Under the pieces are notes generated by a model that saw only the letters and a program-made list of their open reading frames with translations, was not told the origin of the DNA and made no database searches. DNA of 64,000 bases from Asterias amurensis. Taxonomy: Eukaryota > Echinodermata > Asteroidea > Forcipulatida > Asteriidae. Below, piece by piece: positions 31,291-42,434 of the stretch. Each line of letters begins with the position of its first letter. Positions within the stretch are counted from its first letter, which is position 1. Made by a program: the position numbers and the translations under genes. Location of the stretch: contig NC_092663.1 of NCBI RefSeq assembly GCF_032118995.1, forward strand, positions 4,526,001 to 4,590,000, given 5' to 3'.

Positions 31291-31555
31291 TAAAGGCAAG
31301 TTGGAGATTACCATGAGGAGGGAAGTGGTAATTTGACTGTAGAATTTAACCACAAAAAAGTGAAATCAGTCTTTTCATTAGAAGAATCTGTACAAAATGA
31401 CTCCCTTGATTCTTGGTCTTCTCTGTTCTTTAACGTCAAGAAGATTGTACCCATGGTCCTGTAAAGACAAAAGATAAAGATATATGTCTGGTTACAAAAA
31501 AGCCGGTTACGAAAATCCAAGATTTGATAGTATGTGAACTCAAGTATATTACATG
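29060..31555 (+). repeat. three copies of a non-satellite segment within the right arm
   Basis: Copies at about 29060-29330, 29945-30050 and 31290-31555 share AAAGTGAAAGCAGTCTTTTC and ACAAGAATCTGTACAAGATG. Copies 1 and 3 keep an open frame (VFSLQESVQDDSIDPWSS and VFSLEESVQNDSLDSWSS), but most of their differences change the residue, so coding constraint is not supported. Confidence 0.5.
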
Positions 31556-31734
31556 AAATGTTGATGTAGAACTCAAACTTGTTTAATAAGTTCCAGTACA
31601 GTGTCTTTTGTACACTTTAGGTTTCAAAAACAACTCCAAGTTTTGATAACCATTGTGTCTTCCACCTACAAGCTTTGTGAGATGACTGTCATCTTAGTGT
31701 AAAAGTGAACAAAACTGTAGTGAGCTTTTTGTGA

Positions 31735-32105
31735 GGCTGCTTACAAGCCCAGCCTCTGCCTGCCAACGAGCAAAGCCTCTGCCTGCCAACAAGCCAAGCC
31801 TCTGCCTGCCAACAAGCCCAGCCTCTGCATGCCAACGAGCCCAGCCTCTGCCTGCCAACGAGCCAAGCCTCTGCCTGCCAACGAGTCAAGCCTCTGCCTA
31901 TCCATGGACCCAGCCTCTGCTTGCCCGAGAACCCAGCCTCTGCCTGCCCTGAAAGCCCAGCCTCGCCTGCCCAAGAGCTCAGCCTCTGCCTGCCCCAAAA
32001 GCCCAGCCTCTGCCTGCCCAAGAGCCCAGCCTCTGCCTGCCCAAGAGCCCAGCCTCTGCCTGCCCAAGAGCCCAGCCTCTGCCTGCCGAAAGCTCAGTCT
32101 CTAGA
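31735..32105 (+). repeat. 23-bp minisatellite, copy A
   Basis: About 16 units built on CCCAGCCTCTGCCTGCC followed by AACGAG or CAAGAG. Open frames reading repeated ASACP and QPLPA in all registers are artefacts of the repeat. Confidence 0.92.
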
Positions 32106-32299
32106 TGCACCGAGAGACCAGCCAAAAACATATGCTTTGGGAAACTTTCGCAGCCGACACAACAATGGCAAGTTTTCAAGGACTCAACCTACATGTGCAT
32201 GGGCCAAATTTAAGAGACGTCACCAATGTGAGTAATTTAAGAGTTTAAAATCATTGCGCAGGGTTTCAACGCTTAGAAGAGTTCACAGTTTCAACATAC

Positions 32300-32427
32300 C
32301 TTAGAAAAGGATGGAGTGATGCAAAGCTGTCTCAAATATGACAATCCAAGTTGAGCTTGATAAAAACATCTTCTATCGAAGGAAGCTTTTGTCCATGATA
32401 GATACTGCACTTCAACCAGTGAATAAC
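32300..32427 (-). pseudogene. exon-like cassette copy 1
   Basis: On the minus strand 128 bases lie between TTTGCAG and AAG/GTATGTTG. One frame reads SIYHGQKLPSIEDVFIKLNL followed by DCHIWD. All six copies keep both splice-like signals. Function unknown. Confidence 0.5.
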
Positions 32428-32576
32428 CTGCAAACAAAAAAAACAGTTTAAATATCGTTAGGACCCAAGCATTCAGGGACTAGACTACATGAGCCTCAAG
32501 GGTTAGAATTTAAAAAATAACTAGGTTGGCAAAACTTGTGTGACTGGCAAACAAGTGTTGAAAAAATAAAGTCACT

Positions 32577-32735
32577 GGAAAGCAAAGAAAACCACGCAAT
32601 TTCAAGCAAATTTGTGTAGATCATTGTATTCTACTTTTACAACATCTTTCTAACCATATCGATTTGATAACAAACAGTTTACAGAATGCTTTTCAAGGAC
32701 CAACTCGACCGATCCAAGGCAACGTGTTCCTTTAA
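32577..32735. mobile_element. half of fold-back MITE, family D
   Basis: Right half only (AAAACCACGCAATTTC to CCAAGGCAACGTGTTCCTTT). The same half occurs at 38713-38878 in block B, so it was present before the block duplicated. Confidence 0.8.
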
Positions 32736-33166
32736 GTTAGATGAGCAAGTTTTTAGTTGACTAAAAAAAAAACATAACGCTTTGAGAAACTTTAGCAGAT
32801 GTCACAGCATTGGCTCAGGAATAAATTGTTCCTTGAAGTTTCAAAAGGTTGGCAATTTTTTGAATGACTTGAGAACAAGTTTGAGGGAAATTGTGCTCAG
32901 CACAACATTATAGAGTTGAGATGACACAGATTCCCCCCGGGTTTTCAGTTTGAGAGATCAAAGAAAATTAGAATTTCAAGTGTTACATGGCCTTAAAAAA
33001 CATATGTAGTGCCTTTGGAAAACTTATCAGCTGACACAATGTTGACGAATTGTACTACACGTGCTTCGGGCAAATATTAGAGACGTCACCATTTGGAGCA
33101 ATTGAAGAGTTGAAAATCATTGCACGGGGCTTCAACACTAAGAAGATTTCACATGTTTCAACATAC

Positions 33167-33294
33167 CTTAGAAAAGAAAGGAGTGATGCAAAGCTGTCCC
33201 AAATATGACAATCCAAGTTGAGCTTGATAAAAACATCTTCTATCGAAGGAAGCTTTTGTCCATGATAGATACTGCTCTTCAACTAGTGAATAAC
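33167..33294 (-). pseudogene. exon-like cassette copy 2
   Basis: 128 bases, nearly the same as copy 1, with acceptor TTTGCAG and donor AAG/GTATGT. It is 867 bp from copy 1, the same spacing as copies 4 and 5. Confidence 0.5.
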
Positions 33295-33653
33295 CTGCAA
33301 ACAAAATAATAAACATTGTCATCAACATTTCATTGAGTGTCACCATACTTTTGAATAATTTAATAAACAGCACAACATTGGTTTTTTAACAATTTAAGAG
33401 TTCAAATATCATTAGGCCCGAAACATTCAGGGACTAGACTACATAAGCCTCAAGGATTAGAGTTTTAAAAACAACTAGGTTGGCAACATTTGTGGGACTG
33501 GTGAACAAGTTTGAAAAAAATATAATCCATGCACAGCAATGCTTTCAAGCGTTGAGACGGCATTGAATCCACTGGGGTTGAGTTTGACAGTTCAAAAACA
33601 TTAGACTTGCAAGTGACTGAATAACAAGTTTTGGGAAAATTCAGCAGACAAGG

Positions 33654-36176
33654 TAGTCTTGGTTCCAAGACCATTGGTGTTGCGCGGTCACACACAACCA
33701 ACGTTCCGATTATGCACGGCAAAAACTGTCCACGCTTGTAATGAATGAACGCTAGCGGGCGCTGTTTCTCTGATTTACGGATCTCACCATGTCCTGTGCT
33801 CACCATGGTCTTGGATATTTGCAAATTGAAGGCGTGGCCAGACTATGTAAATTACTTTTAATGTGTGCAATATTCATATCACGTGACGAATTGAAGATGA
33901 CTATTCAAACTAGATCGAGTCAAAGGTCAATATGATCGGCGGTCTATTTTTAATAATCTTTGTTTAAAGAGTGATTCCGTGGTCATTATAGGCCTATTAA
34001 AAGGAAAACAGTGAAATTTTAAGTATAGGTACCTATTCAGATTATGGATACGTGACGATTTGAAATCGTAAATAATGGTCAAAAATCGAACGTAAAATTA
34101 GCATTCAGAGAGTCCGTGTATCGGACGCTGTATGGCCCCACGGCGTGGAGCAATCGGAACGTGAAATAAGCCTTGTGGAATATCACGTACCGCCCATGCC
34201 GTGTCTCGTGGGGGTTGGAGGTGTTACATCCCAGGTGCTATGAACTCCCAGCTTGCGGGTATCGAATCCGTTGTTTCTTATGATCGCAACGTTCCAATAT
34301 GCTCCATTTTAATTCATGGCCCCTAATTTCTTTTTGTTATGAGTTTTCAGGTAATTTTGATGATGTCAAAACGTAGGAATATCGCATATTGTTATATTGA
34401 CAGTGTTATTGTGTGAGTAGCTTAAAAAAATTATGAGAATTTTTTATAAAAGGTTTAAATAAAAATAATGCTAAAACAAAATTCCCTCAAAGCATAATTT
34501 TGTCAAACAAAGTATTATTTTTTTAATTCTGTGAATGAAGAGTTATTTTTGAGGTAATGATTAAACTGGGCAACTAGTGGAATTTAATGACCTGACTATT
34601 CGCCTCAAATAACTGGGAGTTGAATAGCAGTAGTCGCCGCTGGACAAGCAATCAAAACTCGAAATTTCTCATGAGTTATTCCAAAAGATATTGTTACGAC
34701 TACATTAAAAAAAAATGTTATATGGTTACGTTCCAAGCTACGCAGCTACTCGGCTACGTTTACGTTCCAAGATACGCTTAGGTCTACGTTCCTTCAAGTT
34801 ACACTATAATATCAAAAGGTATGTTTTCAAGCCCGAGTCAAGCTACGCTTACATTCCAAGATACGCAGCTACGTTTACGTTCCAAGATACGCATATAGGT
34901 CTACGTTCCTTCAAGTTACACTATAATATCAAAAAGTACACTTCCAAGCCCGAGTCAAGCTATGCCTACGTTCAAAGATACGCAGCTGCGTTTATGTTCC
35001 AAGATGCTACACTTCAGTCCAAGATATGCTTACGTTCCAAAAGATGTCAACGTTCCAAGCTACACAGCTACTCAGCTGCGCTTACAGATCTGCTTACATT
35101 CCTTCAAGTTACGCCATAATATCAAAAGGTACGCTTTCAATCCCATGTCAAGTTACGCTTACGTTCCAAGATACGCAGCTACGAATTATGTTCCAAGATA
35201 TGCTTACGCTCCACCAAAAGATACTGTTACGTTCCAAGCTACGCAGCTACTCAGCTACGCTTATACACTCCAAGATACTAATAGGTTACGCTACAATATC
35301 AAAAAGTACGCTTTCAATCCCGAGTCAAGCTACGCTTACGTTCCAAGATATGCAGCTACGGTTACGTTTCAAAATACGTTCTCACAAAGACGCTTTTGAA
35401 TCCCTCAAGATTTCTTTCCCCCAAGATTAAAAAACTTTCACTGTGAATAACACTACAGGGCCCACCAGTTAATATCTGTTTGGCAGAAAATACTGTACAA
35501 AATTTCTTTACTATCCAAAAATTTACTTGGGCACTACAAAATTTCAAATTTAATTAAAAATTGGCTGGCAACCAGTTTCTGCTAAGCAATACTATTTTGT
35601 GCTAACTATAAGCAAATTGTTTAGCCAATACAGGCTTCATCAGTGTGGGCCCTGGCACGTCGGGAGCATAACGCCACGATCGCATTTCAAGCTGCATATC
35701 ATGGCAATGCAGGTGTCTGGATCTGGACATTATACACAGAAATGTTTGTGCTGGTACCACAAACCTTTCTTTATCGTATTTCCACCCTGTGTCAAAGTTT
35801 CAAATCCTACTGATCTGGACATTATTATACTCCGATAAAAACATATATACCCACACACAGAGTAAAGCAAAAGTCATGCAACGGAATTACTGCATGCATT
35901 GTACACTACATGCACAACACTGATGAATTATTCATGAGCCAACCGCAACGCAGCCTCTGATTGGCTCCACCGGAAAGTCGGGGGAGATTTGCCGAAAAAC
36001 AATAAAAAAGTTAAGACCCGTCGTTGCAAATATTCAAGACCATGGTGAGATCTAAATCAGAGAAACAGAGCGCCCGCTAGCGTTCGTTCATTACAAGCGT
36101 GGACAGTTTTTGCCGTGCCATCGGAACGTTGGTTGTGTGTGACCGCGCAACACCAATGGTCTTGGGACCAAGACTA
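33654..36176. mobile_element. MULE-like non-autonomous DNA transposon, 2.5 kb
   Basis: Inverted repeats of about 175 bp begin TAGTCTTGGTTCCAAGACC at 33654 and mirror at 36176. The exact 9-bp direct repeat CAGACAAGG flanks it (33645-33653 and 36177-36185). The duplicated block to the right has the unoccupied site at 39787-39795, which confirms the borders. The interior has a degenerate tandem region (34715-35400) built on ACGTTCCAAGATACGCAGC and no recognisable transposase. Confidence 0.88.
34715..35400 (+). repeat. degenerate tandem repeat inside the MULE-like element
   Basis: Repeated phrases TACGTTCCAAGATACGCAGC, CCTTCAAGTTACACTATAAT and ATATCAAAAGGTACGCTTTC recur in the same order about four times with unequal spacing. 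The overlapping open frames rich in Y, R and S are a product of the repeat, not genes. Confidence 0.7.
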
Positions 36177-36882
36177 CAGACAAGGCAGCAATGGCGCAGG
36201 ACTGAATTGTACATTGAATTCTCATGAAGCTTGAAATTTTTCCGGAACGGAAGACATGTTTGGGGAAAATTTATGTATAGGAGAATGCCCGAGGTGCCCG
36301 CCATTCATGGGCACTGAACAGCAACGCTTTCCAGCGTTGAGATGACACAGAATCTTCTTTGGTTTAATAGATTCAAACATTAGATCTGCAGGTTTTTTAA
36401 AGGAATCGAAAACATGTTCTTTGGAAGACTTAAGCAGATATTACAACATTGGCTCAGGAATAAATTGTATTTTGGAAACAGGTTGGTTCGCTTTTGAAGG
36501 GCTAAAAAACATGCTTTGGGAAATTTATTCACGGCCAAACATCCTCTTTAGAGAGTTGAGACGACACATCAATTAAAAGGGTTAAGTTTTAGGATTAAAT
36601 AACAACTACATTTGCAAATTTGTAGATGACTTTCAAAAAGGTGCTTTGGGAAACTTTAGAAGACGTCACAGCATTGTCTCAGGAATAAACTGTGGATGAA
36701 GTATCATTAGGTTGGCAAGTTTTACAGGTCTAGAAAACCTGCTTTGGGAAAATGTATGCACTGCACAACAGCTTTAGGGAGTTGAAACGGCACAGAATCC
36801 ACTGAGTTCAAAAACATTACACATGCAAGTTTTTAAGGGACTAAAAAAACATGTGCTTTGGGGAAACTTGAGAAGATGTCAC

Positions 36883-37500
36883 AGCCCAGCCTCTGCCTGC
36901 CAACGAGCCCAGCCTCTGCCTGCCAACGACCCAGCCTCTGCCTGCCAACGAGCCCAGCCTCTGCATGCCAACGAGCCCAGCCTCTGCATGCCAACGAGCC
37001 CAACCTCTGCCTGCCCGAGAGCCCAGCCTCTGCCTGCACGGAAGCCCAGCCTCTGCCTGCCCTGAAAGCCCAGCCTCTGCCTGCCCAAGAGCCCAGCCTC
37101 TGCCTGCCCGAGAGCCCAGCCTCTGCTTGCCCGAGAGCCCAGCCTCTGCCTGCCCTGAAAGCTCAGCCTCTGCCTGCCCAAGAGCCCAGCTTCTGCCTGC
37201 CCGAGAGCCCAGCCTCTGCCTGCACGGAAGCCCAGCCTCTGCCTGCCCTGAAAGCCCAGCCTCTGCCTGCCCAAGAGCCCAGCCTCTGCCTGCCCGAGAG
37301 CCCAGCCTCTGCCTGCCCGAGAGCCCAGCCTCTGCCTGCCCGGAAGCCCAGCCTCTGCCTGCCCTGAAAGCCCAGCCTCTGCCTGCCCTGAAAGCCCAGC
37401 CTCTGCCTGCCCAAGAGCTCAGCCTCTGCCTGCCCGAGAGCCCAGCCTCTGCCTGCCCGAGAGCCCAGCCTCTGCCTGCCTGAGAGCCCAGTCTCTAAAT
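36883..37500 (+). repeat. 23-bp minisatellite, copy B
   Basis: About 27 units of the same repeat as 31735-32105, in the same order of variants (AACGAG units first, then CCGAGAG, CGGAAG and CTGAAAG units). Both arrays are followed by the same flank (GATGCACCGAGAGACCAGCC), so they are paralogous. Confidence 0.92.
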
Positions 37501-37717
37501 GCACCGAAAGCTCAGTCTCTAGATGCACCGAGAGACCAGCCAAAAACATATGCTTTGGGAAACTTTAGCAGCCGACACAACAATGGCAAGTTTTCAAGGA
37601 CTCAAACTACATGTGCTTGGGCCAAATTTAAGAGACGTCACCAATGTGAGTAATTTAAGAGTTTAAAATCATTGCGCAGGGTTTCAACACTTAGAAGAGT
37701 TCACAGTTTCAACATAC

Positions 37718-37847
37718 CTTAGAAAAGGATGGAGTGATGCAAAGCTGTCTCAAATATGACAATCCAAGTTGAGCTTGATAAAAACATCTTTTCGTGAAGG
37801 AAGCTTTTGTACATACATGTTAGATTTTGCTCCAATCAGTAATTAAC
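37718..37847 (-). pseudogene. exon-like cassette copy 3 (diverged start)
   Basis: The half next to the donor matches the other copies; the half next to the acceptor has been replaced or has diverged (TACATACATGTTAGATTTTG on the plus strand), though a TTTGCAG-like acceptor is still present. Confidence 0.45.
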
Positions 37848-38441
37848 CTGCAAACCAAATAACATATTACATTGTCATTTAAACTTTTTATCATAATGTC
37901 ATTATGCTTTGGGAAATTCATGAAACTATACAGCATAGGCTCGTTAACTCTTTGAGAAATATCATTAGAGCCAGTGTTGAAGCCATGGTGGGCTGTGCTT
38001 GGAGTACTGTAGTTCTCTCAGTGACCCCAATTTGTTTCTATGTTACAGTATACGATTCTTTTCTACTTAGTCACATTCTCTTGCCCCATCTTTTGTATTC
38101 ATGCGAACAAGCATGTCACACTGCTTGTATAAAAAACAAACCCCAATTCTCATTGTTCGCTGCTCGTTGTATTCGTGGACGCCGCCATGACAGACAGCTA
38201 CCGCAGAGTAACACGGATGACTCAATACGGCACTAAAAATGTACTACTTTCGCTTGCTGTGCGCACGCATCGCCTGACGTAATGTTACCGTATTTGGTTA
38301 TTCGGAAAACTGAACACAGCGGAAAGTTGAAACCGCCACACCAGCGAAACAATGTTGGCAACTTTTCAAGGACTGTAGGTTAACAATTGATAATCATTGC
38401 ACAAGGTTTCAACACTAAGAAGAATACATGTTTCAACATAC

Positions 38442-38569
38442 CTTAGAAAAGGAAGCAGTGATGCAAAGATGTCCCAAATATGACAATCCAAGTTGAGCTT
38501 GATAAAAACATCTTCTATCGAAGGAAGCTTTTGTCCATGATAGATACTGCACTTCAACCAGTGAATAAC
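38442..38569 (-). pseudogene. exon-like cassette copy 4
   Basis: 128 bases with both splice-like signals; block-B partner of copy 1. Right of it the sequence follows the flank of copy 1 base for base, including a partial fold-back MITE. Confidence 0.5.
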
Positions 38570-38712
38570 CTGCAAACAAAAAAAACAGTTCAAATATCGT
38601 GAGGACCAACAACATTCAGGGACTAGACTACATGAGCCTCAAGGGTTAGAATTTAAAAAACAACTAGGTTGGCAAAACTTGTGTGACTGGCAAACAAGTG
38701 TTGAAAAAATAA

Positions 38713-38878
38713 AGTCACTGCAAAGCAAAGAAAACCACGCAATTTCAAGCAAATTTGTGTAGATCATTGTATTCTACTTTTACAACATCTTTCTAACCAT
38801 ATCGATTTGATAACAAACAGTTTACAGAATGCTTTTCAAGGACCAACTCGACGGATCCAAGGCAACGTGTTCCTTTAA
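38713..38878. mobile_element. half of fold-back MITE, family D (block B partner)
   Basis: Matches 32577-32735 nearly base for base and ends at the same internal point. Confidence 0.8.
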
Positions 38879-39308
38879 TTTAGATGAGCAAGTTTTTAGT
38901 TGACTAAAAAAAAAACATAACGCTTTGAGAAACTTTAGCAGATGTCACAGCATTGGCTCAGGAATAAATTGTTCCTTGCAGTTTCAAAAGGTTGGCAATT
39001 TTTGAGTGACTTGAGAACAAGTTTGAGGGAAATTGTGATCAGCACAACGTTATAGAGTTGAGATGACACAGATTCCCCCCTGGTTTTCAGTTTGAGAGAT
39101 CAAAGAAAATTAGAATTTCAAGTTTTACATGGCCTTAAAAAACATATGTAGTGCCTCTGGAAAACTTATCAGCCGACACAATGTTGACGAATTGTACTAC
39201 ACGTGCTTCGGGCAAATTTAAGAGACGTCACCATTTGGAGCAATTGAAGAGTTGAAAATCTTTGCACGGGGCTTTAACACTAAGAAGATTTCACATGTTT
39301 CAACATAC

Positions 39309-39436
39309 CTTAGAAAAGGATGGACTGATGGAAAGCTGTCTCAAATATGACAATCCAAGTTGAGCTTGATAAAAACATCTTCTATCGAAGAAAGCTTTTG
39401 TCCATGATAGATACTGCTCTTCAACCAGTGAATAAC
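39309..39436 (-). pseudogene. exon-like cassette copy 5
   Basis: 128 bases; block-B partner of copy 2, 867 bp from copy 4. Reads GYSLVEEQYLSWTKAF in one frame and FIKLNLDCHI in another. Confidence 0.5.
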
Positions 39437-40793
39437 CTGCAAACAAAATAATAAACATTGTCATCAACATTTCATCGAGTGTCACCATACTTTTGAATAA
39501 TTTAATAAACAGTACAACATTGGTTTGTTAACAATTTAAGAGTTCAAATATCATTAGACCCAAAACATTCAGGGACTAGACTACATAAGCCTCAAGGATT
39601 AGAGTTTTAAAAACAACTAGGTTGGCAACATTTGTTGGACTGGTGAACAAGTTTGAAAAAAATATAATCCATGCACAGCAATGCTTTCAAGCGTTGAGAC
39701 GGCATTGAATCCACTGGGGTTGAGTTTGACAGTTCAAAAACATTAGACTTGCAAGTGACTGAATAACAAGTTTTGGGGAAATTCAGCAGACAAGGCAGCA
39801 ATGGCGCAGGACTGAATTGTACATTGAATTCTCATGAAGCTTGAAATTTTTTCCGGAACTGAAGACATGTTTGGGGCAAGTTATGTATAGGATAATGCCC
39901 GAGGTGCATGCCATTCATGGGCACTGAACAGCAACACTTTCCAGCGTTGAGATGGTACAGAATCCTCGTGGGTTTTATAGATTCAAACATTAGATCTGTC
40001 TAGGTTTTTTAAAGGAATCGAAACATGTTCTTTGGAAAACTTAAGCAGATATTACAACATTGGCTAAGGAATAAATTGTATTTTGGAAACAGGTTGGTTA
40101 GCTTTTGAAGGGCTAAAAAACATGCTTTGGGAAATTTATTCACGGCCAAACATCCTCTTTAGAGAGTTGAGACGACACATCAATTAATAGGGTTAAGTTT
40201 TAGGGTTAAACAACAACTACATTTGCAAATTTGTAGATGACTTTCAAAAAGGTGCTTTGGGAAACTTTAGAAGACGTCACAGCATTATCTCAGGAATAAC
40301 CTGTGGATGAAGTATCATTATGTTGGCAAGTTTTACAGGTCTAGAAAACCTGCTTTGGGAAAATGTATGCACTGCACAACAGCTTTGGGGAGTTGAAACG
40401 GCACAGAATCCACTGAGTTCAAAAACATTACACATGCAAGTTTTTAAGGGACTAAAAAAACATGTGCTTTGGGAAACTTGAGAAGATGTCACAGCATTGG
40501 CTCAGGTTGCCAAATTTTGTTCGACTGAAGAATAAGTTTATGGGAAAATTATGCCATGCACATCATTAGAGAGTTGAAATTGCACAGAATCTACTGGTTT
40601 TTAGTCTAAGGGACTAAAAAACATCTATATCTAACAGGTATATGCTTTGGGTAACTTTATCAGACAGTTTTCAAGGACTCCCACCATGTGCATGGGGCAA
40701 GTTTAAGAGACATCAAAATCTGGAGCAAGTTGTGAATTTAAAATCTTTGCAAAGGGTGTCAACACTGAGAAGAATTCACATGTTTCAACATAC

Positions 40794-40920
40794 CTTAGAA
40801 AAGGAAGGAGTGATGCAAAGCTGTCCCAAACATGACAATCCAAGTTGAGCTTGATAAAAGCATCTTCTAATGTAAGAAGAACTGTCCATGATAGATACTG
40901 CTCTTCAACCAGTGAATAAC
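40794..40920 (-). pseudogene. exon-like cassette copy 6, single open frame
   Basis: 127 bases, one base shorter in the middle than the others. That makes one frame continuous: GYSLVEEQYLSWTVLLTLED, AFIKLNLDCHVWDSFASLLP, FLR, then GTATGT. It may be the least changed copy, or the length difference may be chance. No family recognised. Confidence 0.5.
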
Positions 40921-40929
40921 CTGCCAACA

Positions 40930-42430
40930 AAATAACACACAATGTCATTTAAACATTTCATCGAATGCAGACATGCTTCGGGAAAATTTCAGTTAGCATT
41001 ACAACATCGGCTCATTCACTATTTGAGAGTTCACATATCGTTAGGGCCCAAAACATTCAGCGACTAGGCAACATGAGCCTCAAGGAAAACTAAAACAGCA
41101 CAGCATTTTTGAGACTTCACAACATCAATTTTCGAGAGTTAAGACAGCACAGAATCCACTGGGGTCTAGTTTGAGAGTTAACAAAACTTACAAGAGAGTA
41201 GCAGTGAGACGGCACAAATTCTATTGGGGTCTAGTTATAGAGTTCACAAAACATTAGAGTTGTAAGTTTTTTGAGGAAATTAAAGTTTTGGACAAATTTA
41301 GTCACTGCAAGTCATTGCTTTTGAGTGTTGAGGCGGCACATAATCTACTGGGGTTTAGGTGAAGATGAGAAAAAAACTGAACTTGCAAAATGTTAAGGGA
41401 CTCAATGCGAGACTCTGCACTGGGCTAACCAGAACTATCAAGAATAAACTAAAAGTGAAATTGAGGACATTTTATAGGGCATGGGAAAAGTGTTGTCACT
41501 GACTGGATACTGGTGGTGGTCAGTGCATGGTCCATTGGGGGTATCAGGTGTGCATACCTTGGAAGTGAATTATGGGCTTGAGTGCATGGGAAAGGAAGTT
41601 GGACAGAAGCTTGTTAATTGAAGATTAATGGGGTTAGGGCTGGAAGGAGCTTTGTGTTTCTTGGAGCTTCTAATTCCAAAATAAACACTGATTTAGGGCT
41701 TACACTACGTTTAGGTCTTCCAGGTTCATGTTATGGTTGTTTGTCTGTTGTTGTTGTTGTTGTTGCTGTTGTTGTTTTGATAGATTTCCGTATCCGATCC
41801 TGCAACCGTTTTTTCACGTACTGTTGTTGTGATTGGTTATTTTCGCTGCCTATTTCCCGGCTGCTATGAGTATGTGATTTGTTTAGTTAGGCCTATCCCA
41901 CTCGCATCTGAGAGCCTACATGTATATTGCCGGGTTCCGGGTTCGTCGTACAAACAATACGCGTCCTGCCGTCGTGCTTTTTAAATGTTGCGCCCCTATG
42001 AATAAAACCCAATTCACAAACAAATACATTCAATAACAATTCAATTTTCCACAAAGATAACTACCAACTCACCAGTATCCTTTTCACTATAAGTCTAGCC
42101 ACGAAACTGTCCGTTAAAGGTGGAAAATGTCTGCAAAGAAATCGGTTGAAAATCGAGGTCTTCGTCATCCATTTTTCTTGTAACAAAATGGCGACCAACT
42201 GGTGCCTGACGCCGATGGTCTTTCAGTGTTTCAGTGCATGGTGCAACGTGTTTCAGCGCGAAGTCAGGGCACCGTGCTGAAGACAGTGAAAGGGTTAATA
42301 ATTAATTAAAACAAAGTTGTTAAAACAAAGGAACTGGAGGATAACAAATGTTGATGTCTATGCACAGTTCCGTGGTTTTAATTCCTTGTTGGATCTAAAC
42401 GATTTTAACCATTTTGAAAGTTTACTTTAA
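40930..42430. other. low-repeat stretch right of the cassette block
   Basis: Decayed sub-repeats of the block continue to about 41400, then a CTGTTGTTGTTG microsatellite at 41735, then a more GC-rich zone (41930-42290). No gene identified beyond the possible minus-strand first exon. Confidence 0.4.
42073..42185 (-). other. possible first exon on the minus strand
   Basis: A start in good context (AGAAAAATGGATG, minus strand) opens MDDEDLDFQPISLQTFSTFN before a stop 25 codons later, and a GTGAGT donor lies just left of 42073. The region upstream is more GC-rich and could be a promoter. It could be the 5' end of a transcript that uses the cassettes at 32-41 kb, but the early stop does not fit a simple coding exon. 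Confidence 0.2.
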
Positions 42431-42434
42431 AATA

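Larger units (their letters stand above)
26713..31300. mobile_element. giant fold-back structure with tandem-repeat arms
   Basis: The left outer arm (26713-27340) is a 22-bp tandem repeat built on AACTTCTCTTCATACGTC. The right outer arm (about 28385-31290) is the reverse complement of the same unit (GACGTATGGAGAGAAGTTG), longer and more degenerate. Between them are 250-bp inverted flanks (27345-27611 and 28131-28378, about nine in ten bases paired) around a 28-bp tandem array. Long inverted repeats made of tandem units are the pattern of Foldback/Galileo-like transposons, but no transposase is seen and the class is inference. Confidence 0.7.
31735..41000. repeat. large duplicated block with six exon-like cassettes
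   Basis: Block A (31735-36882) and block B (36883 to about 41000) align: minisatellite, flank, cassette copies, then a run of diverged sub-repeats (CATGCTTTGGGAAACTT, ATTGGCTCAGGAATAAATTG, GAGTTGAGACGACACA). 36186-36882 matches 39796-40495 almost base for base. Block A carries the MULE-like insertion; block B carries an extra 0.6-kb stretch near 37800-38430. Not a known gene family to me. Confidence 0.75.

Noticed and set aside
34715-35430. Tyrosine- and arginine-rich frames of about 140 codons
   Set aside because: They come from the degenerate tandem repeat inside the 2.5-kb MULE-like element; several frames overlap.
36823-37549. Open frames reading repeated ASACP, QPLPA and AEAGL
   Set aside because: All frames of a 23-bp minisatellite are open; no splice or start context, and the same at 31689-32235.
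37904-38236. 110-codon plus-strand frame
   Set aside because: It lies in the extra stretch of block B, with no homologue recognised and no splice or start evidence.
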